From the NCBI GenBank assembly GCA_910589665.1, contig CAJUTR010000040.1:1-10036 (forward strand): a stretch of 10,036 bases of DNA. Direction: 5' to 3'. Source of the stretch: an uncultured Eubacterium sp. GTDB taxonomy: Bacteria > Bacillota > Clostridia > Lachnospirales > Lachnospiraceae. A program made the translations under genes and the position numbers. Shown here one piece after another: positions 6,199-10,036 of this stretch. A model generated the notes under the pieces. That model ran no database searches. It was not told where the DNA came from and saw nothing but the letters and a program-made list of their open reading frames with translations. Position 1 is the stretch's first letter; every line of letters begins with the position of its first letter.

Positions 6199-6206
6199 AA
6201 CCGCGG

Positions 6207-6261
6207 GCACTGCCCTGGTTTGGTGTGGAGAGGAGAACCGCACGGTACCGGGAGCCAGTGC
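6207..6261 (+). promoter_or_regulatory. Long hairpin in the leader region of the acetolactate synthase gene
   Basis: Three stacked paired blocks can form: GCACTG (6207-6212) with CAGTGC (6256-6261), CCC/GGT with ACC/GGG just inside, and GTGTGG (6223-6228) with CCGCAC (6238-6243), closed by the 9-base loop AGAGGAGAA. It starts 9 bases after the TetR stop. A run of seven A, not T, follows on the plus strand, so it is not an ordinary intrinsic terminator in either direction. It may be an mRNA-stabilising or regulatory structure, or a small palindromic repeat. Confidence 0.55.
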
Positions 6262-6323
6262 TAAAAAAATACATGTTATGCAAGCGAGTACACGCATACA
6301 GTGTTCCAGAATGGAGGATGATC

Positions 6324-8049
6324 ATGAAAATTACAGGTGCACAACTTTTTGTAAAAGCATTAAAAGAGGAATCCGTTACGACTCTGTTTGCCTACCCGGG
6401 CGGTCAGGTGATCGATCTGTTTGATGCGCTTTACGGCGAGACCGAGATTGATGTTATTTTACCGCGCCACGAACAGGGACTGATCCATGCGGCGGACGGT
6501 TATGCCCGGGCGACGGGAAACCCCGGCGTCTGTCTGGTGACGAGCGGGCCGGGAGCCACAAACCTTGTCACCGGGATTGCGACGGCCAATTATGACAGTG
6601 TGCCGCTCGTATGTTTTACGGGGCAGGTGCCCACAGCTGATCGGGAAAGACTCGTTTCAGGAAGTAGACATTGTAGATATTACAAAAAGTATATGTAAAT
6701 ACGCCGTTACCGTCCGAAAGAGAGAAGATCTGGCAGACATCATACAAAAGGCGTTTTACATAGCGAAAACAGGAAAACCCGGCGCTGTGGTCGTTGATCT
6801 GCCAAAGGACATCCAAAGAGCATATGGCAGCGATGCGTATCCGAAAGAGACTGTGAGCGGGAAAAATGGGTCAGATCTTTTGGTGGATCTAGAACAGATC
6901 GACAAAGCGGTACAACTTTTGCATCATGCCCGCAGACCAGTTTTTTTGATCGGGGGCGGCGTAGGGATAGCCGGTGCCAGTCAGGAGTTGACACAGCTGG
7001 CAGAGCGGACCGGTGCGCCTGTGGTCACAACGATCATGGGAAAAGGGACGATCCCGACTGCGCATCCGTTGTATGTCGGAAATCTCGGCATTCACGGAAG
7101 TTACGCAGCCAACTGTGCCATCAATAACTGTGACGTCCTATTTGCGATCGGAACGCGTTTCAACGACCGGATCACGGGAAAGCTGGAAGAATTTGCGACA
7201 AAAGCAGCGATCATCCATATTGACATTGACGCGGCGTCCATATCCCGGAATGTGACCGCCAGCGTCCCGATCGCAGCAGATGCGAAGCAGGCTATCCGTG
7301 CATTACTTGAAAAGGCCCGGCCGCTAAAGGTCGATGAGTGGCTGGGGGAGATCCATGACTGGAAAAAGAAGTATCCCATCGACCGGGGAGGGGTGGGAGT
7401 AACGCCATCGAAGATCATGGAAGCGGTCAACGAGATATTTACCGATGCCATTATCACGACGGACGTAGGTCAGAATCAATTATGGGCCACCCAGTTTTTG
7501 GAACTGGACGCCAACAAAAAGTTGCTCACATCTGGCGGAATGGGCACGATGGGCTACGGCTTCCCCGCAGCGGTTGGAGCGAAACTCGGCAGTCCGCACA
7601 GAGATGTTTTGGTCATAACGGGCGACGGGGGGATGCAGATGAACATTCAGGAAATGGCGACGGCGGTCGTTTATGAGCTGCCCGTCATCATCTGCCTGCT
7701 AAACAACGGATATCTGGGAAACGTCCGCCAGTGGCAGGAACTGTTTTATGACAGGCGTTACGCGGGAACCTGCTTGCGTTACCGGAGAAGCTGTGCGTCC
7801 GGCTGTCATAAACCAGGTCATCGCTGTCCCGAATATACGCCTGACTTTATCAGGCTGGCGCAAAGTTACGGGGCAGAAGGGATCCGCGTGACAAAAGAAG
7901 ATGAGATAAAAAACGCGTTTGTGCGCGCGAAGGAAAATAGAACAACGCCAACTTTGATCGAATGTATCATTGAGAGGGAAGCGAATGTCATGCCGATCGT
8001 TCCGCCGGGAAACGCTCTTCATGAAATGATGCTCGAAAATGATCGTTGA
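6324..8049 (+). pseudogene. ilvB: Acetolactate synthase (acetohydroxyacid synthase) large subunit, two-base frameshift
   Basis: A thiamine-diphosphate enzyme that condenses two pyruvates to acetolactate, or pyruvate with 2-oxobutyrate, as the first common step to valine, leucine and isoleucine. FAYPGGQVIDLFDAL and PRHEQGLIHAADGYARATG carry the catalytic Glu50. CLVTSGPGATNLVTGIATA is the standard next block. GDGGMQMNIQEMATA ... LLNNGYLGNVRQWQELFYD is the thiamine-binding GDG...NN motif. A Cys-rich insertion (TCLRYRRSC...CPEYTPDF) follows. The frame from 6324 goes wrong after GQVPT (6633-6635) and stops at 6696-6698. The rest continues from LIGKDSFQEVDIV at 6637. Two added bases (for example a CA, giving QVPTQLIGKD) restore about 575 residues, normal for the family. 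GGAGG at 6313-6317 sets the ATG at 6324. No small regulatory subunit gene follows. It is either a recent pseudogene or a sequence error. Confidence 0.9.
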
Positions 8050-8126
8050 AACGGAGAGGGGGAAATGGAAATAATAAAACGAAGAATGTGCATAATATAC
8101 AAAAAAGAAAGTGAGAATTTGTGAAA

Positions 8127-8173
8127 GATTTTGAATGATTATGATTGATATTGAATGAAACTGACGGTATACT
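8127..8173 (+). promoter_or_regulatory. Strong promoter with two direct repeats, apparently without its gene
   Basis: TTGATA (8145-8150), a 17-base spacer and TATACT (8168-8173) form a near-consensus promoter. GATTTTGAATGA (8127-8138) and GATATTGAATGA (8147-8158) are 12-base direct repeats, 11 of 12 identical, exactly 20 bases apart. The second overlaps the -35/spacer. Such helically phased repeats suggest a repressor site; I recall similar TGATTTTGAATGA-rich promoters before DeoR-type sugar regulators in related bacteria. No gene starts within 200 bases downstream, so the original gene seems to have been lost. Confidence 0.6.
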
Positions 8174-8400
8174 CGTATTAGGACAAAACTAGTGATGAGC
8201 AAAACGCATTGATTTTGAGATAAGAGTTGGCTGTTAGACCTCTTCTGTTAAGAGTAGATGTTTTTAGGCATAGTAAAGCTAACGTAAGTCCAAAACCTAC
8301 GAAAAATCAAAAAGTATATAGCAGCAGGAAATCAAGCAGTCCGTTTTATTGTTTACCGGAGTAGGGACGATCATCTCGGAAGTAAAAGTCCACAAAGGCA
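8174..8400. other. Gene-free AT-rich stretch after the orphan promoter
   Basis: Only weak features are visible. CTCTT/AAGAG (8240-8244 and 8250-8254) could form a small 5-base-pair hairpin, but no T tract follows directly. The sequence shifts here from the balanced composition of the metabolic genes to the AT-rich composition of the small genes that follow, so a recombination boundary somewhere in 8175-8330 is likely. No recombinase, target-site duplication or clear attachment site was found. Confidence 0.45.
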
Positions 8401-8423
8401 GTTACAATATGCCAGTTTGTAAC
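8401..8423 (+). promoter_or_regulatory. Inverted repeat around a start codon
   Basis: GTTACAA (8401-8407) and TTGTAAC (8417-8423) are perfect inverted copies that enclose the ATG at 8409 in a 9-base loop. In mRNA this could expose or mask the start; in DNA it could be an operator. With 7 paired bases it may be chance. Confidence 0.4.
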
Positions 8424-8633
8424 AAGACAGAGGGAAATCCTCCGCTATATGGAAGAATTAAAATTTCTGACAACTGGACAATGAGAGAAGCAATGAACAG
8501 AAAAATTAAACAGAATATCAAAAACGGAATATATGGTTTAAAGAATCTTCTATTTACAAAGCCTGATTTTGAGTTTCTAAAAGAGACCGGGCATATTCCG
8601 GAAGATGCAGAATTACCGGGGGAGGAGGAGTAA
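8409..8633 (+). CDS. Small hypothetical protein of the accessory block
   Basis: From the ATG at 8409 this is a 74-residue, charged, soluble protein. Its start is MPVCNKTEGNPPLYGRIKI, its middle is basic (REAMNRKIKQNIKNGIYGLKNL), and its end is acidic (HIPEDAELPGEEE). I do not recognise the family. AAAGG (8394-8398) lies 10 bases before the ATG and is a moderate ribosome site. A TTG at 8349 would add 20 residues but has no ribosome site. The frame is open up from 8322, so the gene might have been longer before rearrangement. The codons at its end (GGGGGAGGAGGAG) double as the ribosome binding site of the next gene, which starts at 8636, so the two are translationally linked. The AT-rich composition matches the following small genes and differs from the region before 8.1 kb. 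Confidence 0.55.
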   Translation: MPVCNKTEGNPPLYGRIKISDNWTMREAMNRKIKQNIKNGIYGLKNLLFTKPDFEFLKETGHIPEDAELPGEEE

Positions 8634-8635
8634 AA

Positions 8636-9073
8636 ATGAAATGGCAGTACAGATAAATAAATGAATTAGCAAAAGTATTTCAGCCTGTTATGACAGGATT
8701 AGTAAACGAGTTTGCAGATCAGGTATACAAGACACTGAATTATTATCTGAATGATTATTATACCGGATGGACACCGGAAAGTTACCAGAGGACAAAAGAT
8801 TTCCTTTATTCAGCAGTAAAAACGAAAGCAAAAATGAAAGGGAATAACTGTGTAGCATATGTATACATAGATTATGATTCTATGAACGAATATGTAAATG
8901 GCACGGGGTATCAGGTGGCAAAGTGGGCGAACGAGGAATTGCATGGTGGAATATCTGTAAGCCATAAACCTCATGTATGGGATGATACAATGGATATGAC
9001 CGTAAACAATGGTACTTTGTTAAATATGGCGATTGATTATCTGAAGAGTAAAGGATTTTCAGTAAGGGCATAA
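8636..9073 (+). pseudogene. Small hypothetical protein, broken by an early stop codon; possibly phage-like
   Basis: GGAGGAGGAG just upstream points to the ATG at 8636, but the seventh codon is TAA (8654-8656). The same frame then runs open from INELAKVFQPVM to the TAA at 9071-9073, giving about 145 residues if the stop is read as a sense codon such as CAA or GAA. The only later in-frame ATG, at 8690, has no ribosome site. The body reads ADQVYKTLNYYLNDYYTGW, TPESYQRTKDFLYSAVKTK, YVYIDYDSMNEYVNG and ANEELHGGISV. The YYxxYTPxxYxRTxxLY pattern and the following strand-rich part remind me of short phage morphogenesis proteins of the HK97 gp10 type, but this is only a resemblance. A second reading, from the ATG at 8641, would need a frameshift instead. 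Position in an AT-rich run with other broken small genes supports accessory origin. Confidence 0.5.
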
Positions 9074-9084
9074 TGGAGGACGAT

Positions 9085-9248
9085 ATGAAAATATATGTGG
9101 ACAATGCACCAAAGAATTGTAACAAATGTATTTTTAAGCAGAATATGAGCCAGCATTGGGATTTGGATGCCTGAATAAGAAAAGTACAAGCAGGATTATT
9201 ATGGATAAGGATTGTCCATTAGAAGTATTGGAGGACAGAGATACATAG
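9085..9248 (+). pseudogene. Small four-cysteine protein, frameshifted
   Basis: GGAGG at 9075-9079 lies 5 bases before the ATG at 9085. The first frame gives MKIYVDNAPKNCNKCIFKQ and ends at TGA 9172-9174 after a short tail. From about 9141 the next frame reads YEPALGFGCLNKKSTSRI and MDKDCPLEVLEDRDT to the TAG at 9246-9248. One missing base between about 9138 and 9146 joins them into a protein of 54 residues with four cysteines (C12, C15, C29, C44), a spacing that suggests a small zinc-binding fold. Small Cys-rich proteins of this kind are common in clostridial phages and conjugative elements; I cannot name the family. It follows the previous gene directly (stop at 9073), as in a compact operon of small accessory genes. 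Confidence 0.55.
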
Positions 9249-9341
9249 TGCAAATAAGAAAACGAGTAGCAATTATTACAAAGACCGAAAAAAAGTCCTA
9301 AGTGGTGTCTGCTGAGAAATAAATAATTAAGGAGACATTAA

Positions 9342-9635
9342 ATGCAGTTCAAAGACCTGGAATGGAAAGATGTTGTATCAGATGGAGTTACTGTATGCAG
9401 CCATTGTGAGATCAATTTATGCGGCGTGATCAAAATGGAATTCCGTATCAATGATGAACCAGAAGAGGATACCTATTATCAATATGTTTTCGGAAAAGGA
9501 AGTCTCAGAAGATTACCGCCTGAAAGATATGGTTCTGTAGAATCCGCAAAGAATGCGGCATATAGGATATACAGTAATGCGATGGGGAGGACAAAGAAAG
9601 CGGTTGATTATCTGGTTGTAGAAGATAATTATTGA
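9342..9635 (+). CDS. Small hypothetical protein of the accessory block, intact
   Basis: A 97-residue protein with a clear ribosome site (GGAG at 9331-9334, 7 bases before the ATG). It begins MQFKDLEWKDVVSDGVTVC and has three early cysteines in VCSHCEINLCG (19, 22 and 27). An acidic strand-like part (EFRINDEPEEDTYYQYVF) follows, then SVESAKNAAYRIYSNAMG, which looks helical, and DYLVVEDNY at the end. I do not recognise a family. Among the genes after 8.6 kb it is the only one without an interruption, and it is followed by its own terminator at 9703, so it is probably expressed as a single gene or as the last one of a small operon. The 93 bases before it hold no clear promoter. Confidence 0.7.
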   Translation: MQFKDLEWKDVVSDGVTVCSHCEINLCGVIKMEFRINDEPEEDTYYQYVFGKGSLRRLPPERYGSVESAKNAAYRIYSNAMGRTKKAVDYLVVEDNY

Positions 9636-9702
9636 AGACCATCTATATCTGGTGGAAAATTTTAATGCGGATATGATGATATATTTATAGGTATTAATGT
9701 AT

Positions 9703-9729
9703 AAAGACTGTTTTAATGCAGTCTTTTTT
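9703..9729 (+). terminator. Intrinsic terminator
   Basis: AAAGACTG (9703-9710) pairs with CAGTCTTT (9719-9726) over an 8-base loop, and the T run continues to 9729. It lies 68 bases after the 97-residue gene and ends that transcript. The A-rich foot on the left side could also give some termination on the minus strand. Confidence 0.8.
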
Positions 9730-9758
9730 GTTCGGGGAATAAATAGATTGGAGATGAT

Positions 9759-10007
9759 ATGGAAATTTTGACAAATAGTAGAAAAATAGCAGAAACGTAC
9801 AAGAAGCGTCATGCCAATGTTACTGATGTAATAAGGAAATTTATAAAGAGAAATCCAGAGCTGTCTAAACATTTTATTGAAAGTTCTTATATCACAGATT
9901 GAGGAAAATGTCATCCAATTTTTCATATAGATGATGTTGGCACTGATATTTTAACAAACAAATTCAAATACAATGTACGAGCACCACTTTACAACTTTTA
10001 TAAGTGA
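9759..10007 (+). pseudogene. Rha-family phage regulatory protein fragment with an in-frame stop
   Basis: Rha proteins are phage-borne regulators or antirepressors with a conserved N-terminal DNA-binding-like domain. The ATG at 9759 (GGAG 5 bases upstream) opens LTNSRKIAETYKKRHANV, DVIRKFIKRNPELSKHFIE and SSYITD, then TGA at 9900-9902, then GKCHPIFHIDDVGTDILTNKF to TGA at 10005-10007. Rha proteins read SSREVAExxxKxHxxVLRDI ... FxESxYxxxRGKxxPxYxxxxxG at these places. The TGA falls where Arg (RGK) is usual, which fits a CGA to TGA change. The predicted 47-residue product would be only half a domain. Even with the stop ignored, only about 82 codons remain, so the C-terminal part is missing as well. 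It suggests that the AT-rich block derives from a prophage or related element. Confidence 0.62.
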
Positions 10008-10036
10008 ATTCCCTGTCGCCCAACCAACTGTTTTAA

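Noticed and set aside
6207..6261. Hairpin as an intrinsic terminator of the TetR gene
   Set aside because: It is followed by A7 instead of a T run on the plus strand, and on the minus strand the T run would come before the hairpin, so neither direction fits.
7699..8202. A 167-codon minus-strand open frame at the end of acetolactate synthase
   Set aside because: The part inside the synthase is a shadow of the conserved thiamine-binding region, and the rest is the reverse of AT-rich promoter DNA; no family features.
8240..8265. CTCTT/AAGAG hairpin with a later T5 as a terminator
   Set aside because: Only five pairs, mostly A-T, and the T run begins several bases after the stem; too weak to claim.
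9513..9926. A 137-codon minus-strand open frame across the terminator
   Set aside because: It runs through the intrinsic terminator at 9703 and opposes two genes with good ribosome sites; composition is that of random AT-rich sequence.

Overview
The window looks like chromosomal DNA from a gut-type clostridium, most likely a Lachnospiraceae-like Firmicute. Supporting signs are strong purine-rich ribosome binding sites, TTGACA/TATAAT-type promoters with 17-base spacers, a T-box-type leader RNA, a LytTR/GHKL two-component pair, and an acetolactate synthase carrying the Cys-rich insertion (TCLRYRRSC...CPEYTPDF) that I associate with this group. Most of the first 8.1 kb has balanced base composition. 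From about 8.18 kb onward the DNA becomes clearly AT-rich and holds small genes of accessory or prophage character. No rRNA, tRNA, CRISPR array or complete insertion sequence was found.

Layout. 1-173 (minus strand) is the N-terminal part of an XRE/Cro-type helix-turn-helix protein that runs off the left edge. 285-740 is a MATE-family transporter reduced to two pieces fused in frame. 829-1724 is a thioredoxin-reductase-like flavoprotein with a one-base frameshift in an A run and no CxxC redox motif. 1769-1990 is a very good promoter followed by a T-box-like leader whose tRNA-acceptor-binding element appears to be missing. 2085-4237 encodes a LytTR response regulator and a GHKL histidine kinase whose genes overlap by 4 bases. 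4337-4897 encodes a conserved-looking coiled-coil protein of unknown function, preceded by a possible LytTR operator. 4992-5567 encodes a GNAT acetyltransferase. 5623-6198 encodes a TetR regulator with its own promoter and a palindromic operator. 6207-6261 is a long hairpin. 6324-8049 is an acetolactate synthase large-subunit gene with a two-base frameshift. 8127-8173 is a strong promoter with direct repeats but no gene behind it, which probably marks a recombination boundary. 8409-10007 is an AT-rich run of five short genes, three of them broken, ending in a Rha-like phage regulator fragment.

How it fits together. The clearest functional unit is the two-component system with its neighbour at 4337: a kinase senses a signal at the membrane, the LytTR regulator is phosphorylated at Asp56, and the direct repeats 21 bases apart just after the kinase gene are a plausible target. 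The GNAT-TetR pair is a second compact unit, because the TetR promoter lies across the GNAT stop codon. The rest reads as a region in decay: six genes are interrupted by frameshifts, nonsense codons or internal deletion. These could be real pseudogenes or, for the single-base events, sequence errors; read-level evidence would decide. I did not find a convincing complete new defence or biosynthetic system. The most unusual items are the T-box-like leader in front of a signalling system, the Cys-less flavoprotein with an A AAA AAC shift site, and the structured leader before acetolactate synthase.
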